A stretch of 64,000 nucleotides of DNA from Phoronis australis (Eukaryota; Phoronida; Phoronidae), in the NCBI GenBank assembly GCA_002633005.1, contig NMRA01000049.1:62001-126000 (forward strand). Direction: 5' to 3'. Position 1 is the stretch's first letter, and each line of letters starts with the position of its first letter. The position numbers and the translations under genes were made by a program. Under the pieces are notes generated by a model. It had not been told where the DNA came from. It made no database searches and was given only the letters and a program-made list of their open reading frames with translations. This document shows positions 49,355 to 60,860 of the stretch, one piece after another.

Positions 49355-50200
49355 ACAAAGAACATATAAGCCAATTTTCATAATCATCCTAAGAGTGGTT
49401 TGGTTGACAGAGGGCGGATGCCAAAAACAAACTAGAAAATAGTAAAAATGGCCATTGGATGGAGCAATATGTGTCGAATCTGTCCAAAAACGGGAAAATG
49501 TCGTTTCTTTAACAGAAAGCTACTTACTAAATTTCCTGAAATTTCGTCAACTGGAACTTCAGAGAGACAGAGGAAAATGGTAAAAATGAAATTGCCACTA
49601 GGGGGCACAGTGTTCGTCGGATCCGTCTGAAAGTCATCGTCTTCCTTTGTCAACGTCATATAAATACACGTGCTAAATTTAATAAAGATCCTACAGAGGG
49701 CTTAGGGCTATGAGTGCAAAAACTGTCACTAGGAGGCACCACATTAATCGAAGTCGTTGGAAAATCATTGTCAACCATCCTCTCCATAGTAGGAACATAC
49801 ATGGCAAGTTTCACAATCATCCTTAGAATGGTTTGGTTGATAGAGGGGCGGACGCCAAAAAACAGACTTGAAAATAGTAAAAATGGCCACTATATGGTGC
49901 AAAATGCCTTGAATCTATCCGAAAACAGGAGGGTAGCGTCATCTCAAAAATAGATGCTTGTATGCCAAATTTCATGAAAATCGGTTGAGGACCTTTAAGA
50001 GAGGCAAACGTAAAAACAAAATTGCCACAAGTAGGCATAGCGGTATTCGGGTCGGTCCGAAACTTGTAGCCCTCTGTCCTCAACACCATAGAAACACACC
50101 TGTCAAATTTCAATAAGATCCAAGGGGTTTAGGATGCCAGACGCCCAGACAGAGATGATGGCAATAGCACCCACGTATGAATATGTGGGCACATAAAAAT
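49355..50200 (+). mobile_element. CCACTAGG-box element, allelic copy of copy 5
   Basis: It begins mid-element at the contig join and ends with TATGAATATGTGGGCACATA near 50190. It is almost identical to 48071-48927, so it is the other allele, not an independent insertion. Confidence 0.8.
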
Positions 50201-50810
50201 TCTCACAACAAGGCCCAGTGCTAGTCAGATTGGTCCAAAAGTTGCCGTTGCCATTTGTTGTCAAATTCATGTAAGTCTAGAACAAAAAAAATTGCATTAG
50301 GGGATGCCACAGTAATCAGACCCATCCAAAAATCAACGTCAAATGTCATGTGTCAAAGTTCACAATGATCCTTCGAGTGGCTTGGGGAAGAAAGAGGAAG
50401 ACATCAAAAACATAGTCATAAAAATGGCCACACATTTAAGTATGGTGTTGGGTAATTTGTCTATAAATTCCGCAAAGGTGTATCTAATGTCAACAAAAAA
50501 ACATAAGTGGGAGAGTTAAGGCTTCTTATTTACAGTCCAAGGTTTACATCATTCAATGGCTATCAGGAGCCTCAACACATAACTGAGCAGGTTACAGTAA
50601 CTATCAGTCATTTAACAGTGACAAATATCATTTAGATAGCAGAGACAAACCTTTTCGTTCTTATTCAGACCGTGACAAATACCATAACAGACTGAAATAG
50701 CTGGGCTTTTCACTTGACCTTGAAACATGCTGTCAAGTTCAAGGTTAGTGAAAGTGAAAGTGAAAGCCAAGTAGAAATTGTAAGCGTTTCATACCAATAA
50801 ATCATAGAAT

Positions 50811-51225
50811 TCCCCCCCCCNNNNNNNNNNNNNNNNNNNNNNNNNNNNNNNNNNNNNNNNNNNNNNNNNNNNNNNNNNNNNNNNNNNNNNNNNNNNNNNN
50901 NNNNNNNNNNNNNNNNNNNNNNNNNNNNNNNNNNNNNNNNNNNNNNNNNNNNNNNNNNNNNNNNNNNNNNNNNNNNNNNNNNNNNNNNNNNNNNNNNNNN
51001 NNNNNNNNNNNNNNNNNNNNNNNNNNNNNNNNNNNNNNNNNNNNNNNNNNNNNNNNNNNNNNNNNNNNNNNNNNNNNNNNNNNNNNNNNNNNNNNNNNNN
51101 NNNNNNNNNNNNNNNNNNNNNNNNNNNNNNNNNNNNNNNNNNNNNNNNNNNNNNNNNNNNNNNNNNNNNNNNNNNNNNNNNNNNNNNNNNNNNNNNNNNN
51201 NNNNNNNNNNNNNNNNNNNNNNNNN
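50811..51225. other. Assembly gap
   Basis: A run of ten C (50811-50820) followed by 405 N. The apparent minus-strand open frame across it has no meaning. Confidence 0.98.
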
Positions 51226-53294
51226 TATTACTACATGTATTGTTAGAACATTATAGGAAGCCACCAGTACCTACAGGTTAGTCCTAACGAAATCTGTAGG
51301 CGAAAAATTCATAACAAACCTCACTTGTCATGAACTTGAGCCGAGTGATACTCTGCCAAATTCATTAATGAACGATTGAATAACAAGGCCAACTACAGCG
51401 GCTGGGCTAAGTGTAATTAATTCTGGTATACAGTACAAACATCGCAACACCGAACACACAATATAAAAATAATTGAGTAAAACTACTATACAGTTAGAAT
51501 ATCTTGGCGATTAAACTGTCTTGCAAAAATATGGAAAATAAATTAAGACGGGGAAAACTAAGATACCGGAGGTCTCCCACCACTTTGTTCGGTGGCTGCC
51601 GGCGGCCAACAGAGAACCTGTGGAATACCAACTGGTGGCGAAATAATTTCAGAAAGAAAACTTGGTATGGTGCCAAAAGGCGTTATACAAATAAATGAGT
51701 TTAAAGTAAAAGGAAGAATTTTTTCTCCACGTTTATTAGATAACCAAGTAAGTGATACATAAGAGAAACAAGTCTTTACAGACATGAATCACTGGTTGTA
51801 ACTAGTGCTAAGGCAAGAGCTGTCTGAGACACAGTCATGTGTCTCACACACACGCACACACAAAACCTGCTTATATTGTATACTAAATATTGTGCTGGAA
51901 TATGGTTGTCGTTTACAAATTATTCTAAGCATCCATTTTTGTGAAAATGATACTTAAGCTTATTTTCAGATAACAACCCAGTTTGATTTTGACGACTGCA
52001 ATGAATGGTACCTGCCAACGCAATCGGTGGGAGAAGATGTCTCTTCTTTCTAGACATAAAATAACATTAAGTGACTTGCTTCTCTTCCCACTAAATCCAC
52101 ATATAACAGTGAAAGCATATAAATTTTTGCTTATTTGCTTAGTTGTCTACAGATGATAGAAACTACGATATTTTTGTTAGAAAGATTTCATGAAAGAACA
52201 GTCAAAGTAAAAGGAAGAATTCCCGTTTGGCCTGAAACATTCGTATTAGCTACTACACGGCGGAGCAAGACCGCATGGCCTGCGTGGACATCTGTGCTCC
52301 GCGTTGCACGATGAACACATTAATTAGGTCCGTGGGCATTGAATGGGTGAAATGTGCACGACAAAGAGATTAAAAAATACTGGGTCATGCTCCTAACATT
52401 ACAACATTTTTCCATCGCCGACACCCAGCTCTACGCTCCCACCAATTGCAGAATTTTTAAATTTAGACACCGGATGTGATTTAAATTTTTGTCACGTTTT
52501 AAAATATGTTAATCATCGAAAATCAAAGTCAATTTAACGAGTGATTATTTTCCCGGCGAAGTGACACGGCAACTGCCATGGAATTACTTTGCTGTTACTT
52601 TGTCATGTCCGTGCAGCAAATATGAAGCACAATTGCGCGTTACTAAAATTCAGGTGAGGAGCGTACTGTTTTGAGATACCGGTAAAACATGTTTTGCTTG
52701 TTGCAACATCGCTGTCTGTGGATGTTTTTTTCTCTACTTAACATTTTTAACGGCCAGTAAAACCAGTACTGATTTGCTGCCAAGTACGCAGAAATCCGCT
52801 CACACGTGTCACATTGCAATTGCCCAGGCTACTACTTCGCATCAGTTTCATGATATGACAATAAAGATAAGACATTTGCCGATCTAGAAAAAATTTCCTG
52901 TAAGGGGTACTCTTTCTGAAATTTGACGTACCCTCGCGATGAGTCAGGGCTCATCTCAGCAGTGTTGGCTGCCGGAGATGCGACATATTTTCAAATTTAT
53001 GATTGCATTAAATACCACTCCTTAAATGCAAAGAACAGATAAAATTTGGACAATAAATAATCAAATTTGTATAAAAAGAGCCAAAATGAGAATCAGAAAC
53101 AACCAAACAAAATAACAATATGCTCACGGTGATATCAATACATTTTCGTGGAAATCATTCTTTGACTGATGTACAGGGAACTCAGGTCACAGAAACAGTC
53201 GACGATTTTTCGCTCTCGGCCGAGGTACAAAATTGTGCTCAAAAAGTCTTTTAGTTTGATAACAGAAAGGAGGTAAATATTATGCCTTGTTACA
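51226..53294. other. Presumed intron, no firm feature
   Basis: No recognisable gene. Candidate splice-bounded 28-base stretch 51328-51355 (minus; acceptor TGAATTTGGCAG, donor CAA|GTGAGG) could precede the first ankyrin exon in phase but is unproven. The string AAAGTAAAAGGAAGAATT occurs at 51705 and 52205. Confidence 0.35.
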
Positions 53295-53476
53295 TTACTT
53301 AATTTTGTATACATTTTTAAGTTTTCGAACTAGATTACCCTTTGAGATAAGGACGTAAAGGAAAATTTGAAATAAATAAATCCAATAGAAGCCAATTAGG
53401 ACTGAGAATGATAAATTGCCAATGAGCGCATAACACATGGGGTACTCCTGACCAGTACTTTTTGACAGGGAGGGAC
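53295..53476 (-). CDS. Possible terminal exon of an unrecognised membrane protein
   Basis: After acceptor TAATTTCTTGGCAG, 59 codons and a stop. It has polar SLSKSTGQEYPMC, then a hydrophobic segment (ALIGNLSFSVLIGFYWIYLF, continuing) and a basic tail (RKLKNVYKIK), as in the last membrane helix and cytoplasmic tail of a multi-pass protein. I do not recognise the family. It may be a decayed gene copy. It lies in what would be LRRK-like intron 1. Confidence 0.4.
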
Positions 53477-53599
53477 CTGCCAAGAAATTATTGGTATTCC
53501 CACCCTTTTAGAGAATTGGCAAGAGAAATATCCATCATTTCAGCAAGTTAGGTTAAGAAAATGCTCACCGAGAAACTGTAGATTTTATAATCTATAAAA

Positions 53600-53735
53600 C
53601 AAAAAACAGGCATGAAACCTACTGCAGTGTGGTGATTAGTGTAATAGGCCCGGCCTTGAGGTCGAAATACGCCTGATGCACCGCAAAAGACATCAGGACA
53701 CCTGCAGTATGGAAAGCTAAAGTGGAAACAATTCT
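53600..53735 (-). CDS. Possible membrane-helix exon next to the foldback
   Basis: In one minus frame the stretch after TTTCCACTTTAG or CATACTGCAG encodes VLMSFAVHQAYFDLKAGPIT and LITTL, a likely transmembrane segment, with a possible donor GCA|GTAGGT. The acceptor lies inside the end of the foldback element. A second frame is also open and the phases do not settle which is real. Confidence 0.28.
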
Positions 53736-54340
53736 AGGACATAGATTCTCCATTCAAGAAGAATTAAATTCTAGGCAGGACCAATTAACAATATACCCTA
53801 AACCAAAATTTATCGTGTCAGAACCTATAATTTATTACATCATAACCAAAATTCAACACCTCAGGACTGAAAATTTATCATGCTAGAACATTAAATTTAA
53901 CACACCAGGATGCAAAATTTATAACATACAATTTCTTGCCAGAAGAAAAATTATTGCCAGGAAAAAATTTCAGGCCAGGAGAACATTTCTAATTGCCAAG
54001 AGAAAATTTCATGCCAGGAGACCACGTGTGACAATGACACTGTCTGGCATGAAATTTTACCTGACGTGAAATTTTCCTTATGTTTGAAATTTTCCTGATG
54101 TGTGAAATTTTCCTGACGTGAAATTTTTCAAACGTAATAAATTTTGTGTACTGGAGTGAAAAATTTTCGGTCCAGACTTGTTAAATTTTGGTTCTGACAT
54201 GATAAATTATAGTTCCTGGCAAGATGAATTTTGGTTTTGAGTATATTTCTTGGTCCTGCAGAGAATAAAAATTTTTAATGGAAAATTTGTGTCCGGCAAT
54301 TTTTCCCACTTTGGCTTTCCATACTACAGATACCTGTGTC
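53697..54340. mobile_element. Large foldback element with AAATTT-rich subrepeats
   Basis: Arms of about 310 bp are reverse complements around a centre near 54030. The outer ends share TAGTATGGAAAGCC and AAAGTGG. Each arm is built of short tandem units such as AAAATTTATCATGCCAGGA with drifting spacing. No coding capacity. Confidence 0.82.
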
Positions 54341-54648
54341 AAAAAGGTATCCTGTTGCACTGATCCTATCCCATAAAAAGAACCTTTTACACGTAGGGAA
54401 ACAAGTCATCAAAAGCTTACCATTCGGAGCATCACCATCCATATACAGTACATTTGGAGTTAACCCCCAAGAACAATGCTGACACCCCCCTTCCCCTTGG
54501 CATAACACATGCAGGTACCCCTCCAAATGAAGAGCTCACTTTACCCAAAACATAAAGTAATGAGACGGCCAAAAAGATGAACATGAATAGATGATAGGTG
54601 CCTATAAGCTGTGACTATCTGCATTAAAAACAATTCAAATAAACTCAC

Positions 54649-54713
54649 CAGATGGAATAATAGTATTCAAGAATCATTGAGCTGATTGTTCCTGATGACC
54701 CGGGAAATGTTAT
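54649..54713 (-). CDS. Possible exon of the same unrecognised membrane protein
   Basis: Acceptor CTATTTACAG, donor CTG|GTGAGT, 21 codons plus two bases, only one frame open: ITFPGSSGTISSMILEYYYS. Good splice sites, but its link to 53295-53735 is unproven because the phases do not fit without an extra exon. Confidence 0.35.
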
Positions 54714-55142
54714 CTGTAAATAGTCAGTTATGATAAGTTAAAAATGACGTGTGTCGAGACCCAATAAAATTAGGAAACTGGTAATTACATTCTTTAAAAT
54801 CCCTTATAAGAAAACGTAAAATAAACAATAGCTTACATGCCCAAATGAATGTGGCTCCGACATCAGGTATGATGAATAAGATAAGTGGCATGAAAGGCAA
54901 TATTATACAAACCAGTGTTCAGAACTACAAACTAGAGGATCAAGAGAAAATGACAAAAAGAAGAGAAAATGATAATAATCATACGTAGTGGCTCGTCGAC
55001 CTATGCTTTAATAAAGACACAGGATTTTAAAGTGTTTTACCAGTTTCTACAGTTATGATAACAAGACGGTTTACAAGCTGGAGTGCCGATCATTAGTCGG
55101 CAGACTTCCAGGTGCAGTGCCTCAGAGGACAGCCAAGTACTA

Positions 55143-55225
55143 CAAGAGCAATGTGGAGCATTCATATACGCCCACCATGTGCACCATCGCATACAGTCCA
55201 GATGCAAGAGAAGACCATTACTTTA
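55143..55225 (+). mobile_element. CCACTAGG-box element, head fragment
   Basis: ACAAGAGCAATGTGGAGCATT then ATACGCCCACCATG match the family head. The rest is replaced by the MITE at 55225. Confidence 0.55.
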
Positions 55226-55313
55226 ACAGGGCTTGGAATGACCAATGACAAAAAATCGAAATCAAAAAGAGGAAATCCTCTTATCATGACAGAGGAAAAT
55301 TCCAAGCCCTGTT
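55225..55313. mobile_element. 89-bp MITE with perfect 15-bp inverted ends
   Basis: AACAGGGCTTGGAAT at the left and ATTCCAAGCCCTGTT at the right. It is the shortest and cleanest copy of the family also seen at 22357, 25417 and 55696. CAGGG-type ends are common in hAT elements, but I cannot confirm a target duplication. Confidence 0.8.
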
Positions 55314-55695
55314 ATAAACACAAAAACAAAAGAGAGCAATGGTAGTAAACCTAAAGTAGCCTCTAAAACGTTGAAAGCAAGTCAGCCATGCTGTCTTCAA
55401 TAGATGGAAGCAAGGTGGGCAACAACTTACTACTTAAAAGCAGGAAAACAATGAAAAGACCACTAGGGAGGGCTATGGAGATCAAAACCAGGCTTGTAGT
55501 GTCATCTATGTAATAGTAACATATTTGCCAAATCTCATTACTAACCTTTTGCGTATATTTAGGTACCGAAATATTTTATAATTTCTTCATGAGCAATCAA
55601 ATACTGCAATAATCGTTCAGCATATTCGGTCGAATCATAACCAAGATAAATATATCCTCCATAGCTTCAGACATTTCATGACACATAAACTGAAT

Positions 55696-55938
55696 CAGGG
55701 CTTGGAATGACCATTGACAAAAAAGAGGACATTTTCCAGGTGATGTATTGCTCCAAAAATAAATAGGTTTGTGTGATAGAAACATTTTTTGTTGTAAAAT
55801 TTAAATGAAATAAAGGTCTTTGCATGAATAAAGTCAAAATAATCATAAAGAGACGAAAAAAGACGGAACTGGAAATCAAATAAGAGAAAATTGAAACCAA
55901 AAAAGAGAAAATCCTCTTAAAAGAGGAAAATTCCCGGC
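55696..55938. mobile_element. CAGGGCTTGGAA-type MITE, longer copy
   Basis: Starts CAGGGCTTGGAATGACCATTG, ends AAGAGGAAAATTCCCGGCTG. The interior includes ACATTTTCCAGGTGATGTAT. The right end is altered. Confidence 0.7.
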
Positions 55939-55947
55939 TGAATATCA

Positions 55948-57708
55948 AGAGCAATGCGGAGCGTTGATATGCAACCACCACATGCATCGCATATTGTGCA
56001 AGGAATGATTACTATTTGAAACAATGTTCCCACAAAATGGAGCAATGCTCTCCTCAATAGGAAAATACCGGCCAAGACCATAAAGAATTAAAACTGACAC
56101 TGGGGGCAGAGTGGGTGTTGATAGGCTCAAAAGTCCTCATCTGTTGTCATATTCATAGAAATATATTTGCCAAATTTCATAGATCCTGCAGAAAGAAACT
56201 GTTGCATTTGCGAAAAAAAGCTAACTGCCACTAGGGGATGCCACAGTAGTTAAAACTACCAAAAAGCAGTTAACCATTTTACAACTTTCATTAGAATTCT
56301 TAGAGTGATTTGGCTGATAGAGAGATGGACACCTAAAACAGACTCAAACATAAAAAATGGCCACTTATGTACACGACATCAAATCCATCTGAAAACTAAG
56401 AGGTCATTGCCTTATTAAAAGAAACCAAATTCCATAAAAATACCATCAAAGAACTGATAAGATACATAGGAAAATGGAAGAAAATAAAATTCCACTAGGG
56501 GGTGCAGCGTTAGCCAGATCCATCCCATACAAATGTAACAAAGATTCTGCAGTAGGTTTACAAAATCTATACAGCTTACAGAAGCAGAGAAAACAAAACT
56601 GCCTCTAGAGAGCGCCACAGTATTCGACACCGTCCAAAACTCATTGTCAGCTTTCCTCTTCCAAGTAAGTTAGAACATGTATGCTAATAATTTTCACAAG
56701 CCAGGGTGGTTTGGCCAACTGGCATTACAGACCATTCTCCCGGGAGTGTAAAAATCAAGAAATTTCCTGTGATTATCACCAAAATCAGGCTATAAACTTG
56801 TCAAGCAAGCCTTTTGTGTTGGTGCATAATACTGTGGTTAAGCTTGTCAAAGCTTACAGTCACACAAAGGAATCAACAGGTGAAAGTTAAGTCTAATTTC
56901 TCTGAAAGTCAACCATTTTTTCCAGTCAAAGTTTTTTGATGAAAGTATTTGATACAAAACACATCTGCTTCATGGCATTTGTAGAAAGTCCTTTGCAAAT
57001 AGTATTTTTCAAATGTTGGTTAGCCTCAGGTATGCTGTTTACAACATAATTGCTGGATTACCTGTAGTGAGCTTATCAGATGAAAGCAGACAATAAGAGA
57101 GCTGGACTATTTAAACATTGGTTTGCCACTGTCAAACTGATAAGGACAGTAGTTGGATCCATTGGAAAGTTGTGGTCACCTGTTGCCACCTTCATACAAA
57201 TACACTAGTCAAATTTAACAAATATCCAGCAGAAGCTTTAGAGATACAGTCATGGATACAAAAAACAAAACTTCCACAAGGAGGCACAGCTGTAGTTGAA
57301 GCTGTCCAAAAATCACTGTCACTAAGAAGATGCCTCAATTTTCATAATCATCCTGACAGCAACTCTGACTCAAAAGCAGTAAAAATGGCCAATAGCAGGC
57401 ACAAAATAAGTGAAATCAGTTTGAAAACGTGAAAGTGGCATTATCTTTCTAATAGATACCTGTGTGCCAAATTTCATGAAAATCCACTGAAGAACTACAA
57501 AGATACAGAGGCAACGTAAAAAACTGAAATTGTCGCTAGGGGGCACACCGGTAGTCCGATCCATCCGATAACTCCCTCATGACGTCCCATCCATAAAAGG
57601 AACGTCACAGCAAAATTTCATAAACATGAATTCAGGTGTTTTGGAGATACAGCAGTGGACGCATGCCGGATGGATGGACAGAGATATAAATACGTGGGTG
57701 TATAAAAA
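55948..57708 (+). mobile_element. CCACTAGG-box element, copy 6, interrupted
   Basis: Head TCAAGAGCAATGCGGAGCG (55945); tail TAAATACGTGGGTGTATAAA (57708). Boxes such as GCCACTAGGGGATGCC (56228) and CCACTAGGGGGTGC (56495) are more decayed than elsewhere. The 12532-type repeat is inserted at 56794-57145. Confidence 0.75.
56794..57145 (-). repeat. Dispersed repeat, minus copy of 12532-12846
   Basis: The reverse complement matches 12532-12846 over its full length with small indels. It splits the surrounding CCACTAGG-box element, so it inserted later than that copy. Confidence 0.78.
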
Positions 57709-58007
57709 TCGCAAGGCCACCAGTTTGAAATTCTTCAACCTTGACGTTCTTAAAGTTTTAATTTTTGTTTGGGAGATAACAATCCTCGGATCACTGAATA
57801 ACAATTATTCCGAGGAAAAAAAAATTCCAAACAGGGCAAAATATCGTCCCAAAAATAATAGTTTGAGGTGGTCCGCTTCAAAGCAAATACTTTTTTCACA
57901 GACCCAGAAATCGCTTGTACATTGTATCCACTCCCTCCAATACATTCACTAGTAAAACCAAACTCAGAGTAGTAGGAGACACATTTGTGCAATGCTTTAT
58001 AGTCTGC

Positions 58008-58078
58008 CAGCACAGCCAGGATTTGAACCAGGCCTCCCAAACGAGAGTCCTAATATCTTAAACCACTGAGCCACACTG
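58008..58078 (-). mobile_element. tRNA-like sequence, probable SINE head
   Basis: On the minus strand, A-box-like TGGCTCAGTGG and B box GGTTCAAATCC lie about 34 bases apart. The T-stem does not pair, so this is a relic or SINE rather than a tRNA gene. Confidence 0.45.
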
Positions 58079-58614
58079 TATAAAATAAGCACTGCCTTGA
58101 AATGAGAATACCTTTCAGAATAAAAAATTTTATTACATCATGATCATAACAGACCGACAATATTTCAAAGTCAACAACTTGTCATATTGACATCCTGACT
58201 CCTCATATACTAAGCCTGATGAAGGCCTTACAGGCACACACCTTCCAAAAGATTAAAAGTTAGTGATAACAATAGCAACAGTATCACAATCCACTCTGTT
58301 ATAATGGACAAAGTGAACAGATAACTGCAACCCAACCCAGACAGCCAGAAATTGTAATTAGGCAAAAGCAAATGTTTACACAATAACAACAGTAGGGATA
58401 CTGTGTAATGCAATGGGCATTACAGAAATGAGCTGCATAACTGACTAGCAATTAGATTCTGCTTAATAAACATTCAGCGCCACCTTCAGGTCACCGATTA
58501 TATTGGCGTGGGGTTAAACAGTGGGATTTCATGCAATACTTTTTGGTGTTCAAACTCATGTCATTGAGGGGTGTGAATGTCAAACAACTTGACTCGAGCA
58601 AAAAAATCGCGAAA

Positions 58615-59960
58615 AAATAAACATTCGGGTTAACAACCCAGGGCAGTTAAAATGGCAACCCAACAATTTGAGTCTGATACTTATAACCACACACGGGCTC
58701 TGAAACATGAATTTTTAAGAAATCAGGGAATTGGGCGATTACCTGAACATGGGTGCTTAACCCAGGCCACCCACAACCCATGAACTTGAACCCCACATAC
58801 CCGAATTTCAAAGGATTTGCAGTGAACAGTATGGCTAGTAGAAGAGGAGAAAGATAAATCGGCCCTTTCTTAGACACGTGTATTCCAGTGGCTAAGTAAT
58901 GCAATTTGAAATAGGAGAAAATATACATTGAAAAACACCAAAATTCTAAGACTGACATGCCAATAATACCAACATCATCAGAGTCGTTGAAGAAGCAAAC
59001 TAGATATAAATCTAAGCAGAAACTCCTTCCATGTGTTAGTGTACTGTTCAAATTTTGCAACTCAAAGAATTTAAAAACTTCCTGTCAAAAACTATGACGA
59101 GGCATTGAAATTTTGTATGCACAAGACAAATATCTTATTGATGCATGAGAATGATACAATTGAAGTTCATTTCACAAAAAATCTGCTGTCTGATTTTAGT
59201 TACATAAATATTAAATAACTATTTTGCATGACATAAAATGCCTCAAATACTTCCAACTTTATGCCAATTACATTATTGAGTGATTCAAGTTAAACTTCGT
59301 GTGCCATATATTGAAGAACTACGTCACCCACCCTCCACAAAATGTCTCGTTGGCACTGAATACGTGCCACATATGGAAAAAACCAGGTCAATCACAGAAA
59401 GTCACGTGTAGAGTTCGTCACTTTGGCTTAGGATGTGAACAATGCTGGGGATTGGCTCTTAAAAGTGCGAGAAAAGAATGGTTCTTTTGAAGACCCAATT
59501 TGTTGTAGCAGAGATAATACAAGAGACTGTGGTCGACTTGGGGCCTGGCAAGTGTTAATTTTAACAATGTGGCCATTTTTAATGCACTGCAGAAGATGCT
59601 ATCAATATGATTTCCCTGGCGACTACTGGCGACGGCCAACTCCTGGCGGCTCTCACCCCAGTCTCACCCAGTCATTTCAAAAGAAATATTCGCGGTGCAC
59701 ACCATCTACAGTATTTCAAAAACAAAACAGAAACCCTTGCGAAAACTCTCATATGTCATGAGTTCATCATAAGGCAAGTGAACTTTTCATTGGTCAGGTG
59801 AGTTAAAGTGAGGGATTTGAACGTTATCCGAGGACTGGGTGCTGAATTGAAAATGTTTGGGTACTTAACCGAAAGGTGGGTGCTTATCAGGAAATCTTCA
59901 AAAGTTGTGCTTAACTAGAAAATCCACCTAAAGTGGGGACTGGGCGCTTTACGTCAATAA
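58615..59960. mobile_element. Region bounded by GTTAA(C/G)CGCCC-type repeats
   Basis: ATTCGGGTTAACAACCC opens at 58624, with an inverted counterpart (GGGTGCTTAACCC) by 58765. A second inverted block at 59825-59960 (GGTGGGTGCTTATCAGG, AATCCACCTAAAGTGGGGAC) matches the complement of 49100-49140. It may be one decayed 1.3-kb element or two short foldbacks. The interior has no gene I recognise. Confidence 0.45.
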
Positions 59961-60625
59961 TCAAAGAACAATACGTCTCCACCAACTTAATTTTCAATAA
60001 AGTATCAAACAGAACCAACTCTGTTTTTGGCCTTATCTTCAAATTTCAGAACAGGTCATGGGGAAGTAGAAGGCTTTGCCAAAGTTATGCAAAGATAACC
60101 GTAATCAACAGTTTTTCTAAGCAAGACCATTTATTTGTTTGTTGCATTATCAAGACTGCATTCAAAAGGGTTTATTCAATTTTAATTATTTCAGGTCCGT
60201 AGACCTCATATTGCGGCTTGCTTTCTAAAAGGGTGGGATTTTATTTTCCCATTCAGTTATACCGCTTTGAGAAGTGGAATTTCTAAGAGAAGGAAGATCA
60301 GAAGGAAGATCTGTCACTCAAAAGGAAAGCCAGCCCTCTTTGCAGTGATTTTTTTTGTTAAATTATGCAATTTTCTGGTTATCCTGATAAATTTTGCAGT
60401 TGACATTAAACTCTCTCCCTTGCCAAGTGAGCAAGGCAATTAGGAGAATGCGGGGTCAAGAGTTCATCCCCATAAAAAGTTACTCATTTCACATAAATTC
60501 AAATGAAACATGTATATATGCACATGGAGTTATAATTAACACATACCATGACTCTGAAAACAATTTAGTCAACATAACTTGAACACATCCATGAAAATCT
60601 GTCGCAGTTTGCCAGTTTCTCTTAC

Positions 60626-60635
60626 CGGGTGCCAT
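60626..60635 (-). CDS. LRRK1: Candidate first coding exon of the LRRK1-like gene
   Basis: ATGGCACCCG followed by the strong donor GTAAGAG. One overhanging base joins the two-base start of 46395-46607 to give MAP-DCDTLIK in frame. Upstream (higher coordinates) is CpG-richer sequence typical of a promoter. A phase match by chance is one in three, and the 28-base candidate at 51328-51355 also fits, so this start is provisional. Confidence 0.4.
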
Positions 60636-60639
60636 TCTA

Positions 60640-60860
60640 AGGAAGTTGCGTGAAATCACACGCGTAGACGAATAAAAAGTCCAACAGACATAAATCTTAC
60701 TAATTTCACCTGATATACTCCCATGCTATTTTGCAAGTGTCATGCGCCAGGTCACGCGCTTCGCTCAGTCTCGCGATAGCCTTTGCCTAACGCACGTGAC
60801 TCCTTTACCTTTCTTGGAGTTCCTTGGAGTGCTTTCAAGAAATTTGGTAAATGACTTTTG
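60640..60860 (-). promoter_or_regulatory. Possible CpG-rich TATA-less promoter
   Basis: Read on the minus strand, it contains GTCACGTGCGTTAGG (E-box CACGTG), TATCGCGAGACTGAGCG (close to the TCTCGCGAGA promoter element) and AGCGCGTGACC, clustered in otherwise CpG-poor DNA just upstream of the candidate start at 60635. No TATA box is seen. Confidence 0.4.

Larger units (their letters stand above)
4943..60635 (-). other. LRRK1: LRRK1-like Roco gene, extent of visible part
   Basis: Minus-strand gene assembled from 15 phase-consistent exons plus one doubtful first exon, about 1,095 codons. Domain order is ankyrin repeats (about residues 4-525 of the model), leucine-rich repeats (about 526-976) and Roc GTPase (from about 977). 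LRRK proteins combine LRR, Roc, COR and kinase domains. Ankyrin repeats before the LRRs and the motif WDFGGQ followed by a Y-x-TH-x-YF segment resemble LRRK1 more than LRRK2, whose N-terminus is armadillo-like. The Roc C-terminal half, COR and kinase are not in the window. It could instead be one of the extra invertebrate LRRK paralogues. Introns hold all the repeats listed here. Confidence 0.85.

Noticed and set aside
50710-51264. 184-residue minus-strand open frame
   Set aside because: It spans the N gap, so nearly all of it is unknown bases.
9000-57720. CRISPR array
   Set aside because: Regularly spaced CCACTAGG boxes have related, not unique, spacers and the DNA is eukaryotic.
58647-59060. 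137-residue minus-strand frame
   Set aside because: No motif, no splice support, and it overlaps the GTTAAC-repeat bounded region.
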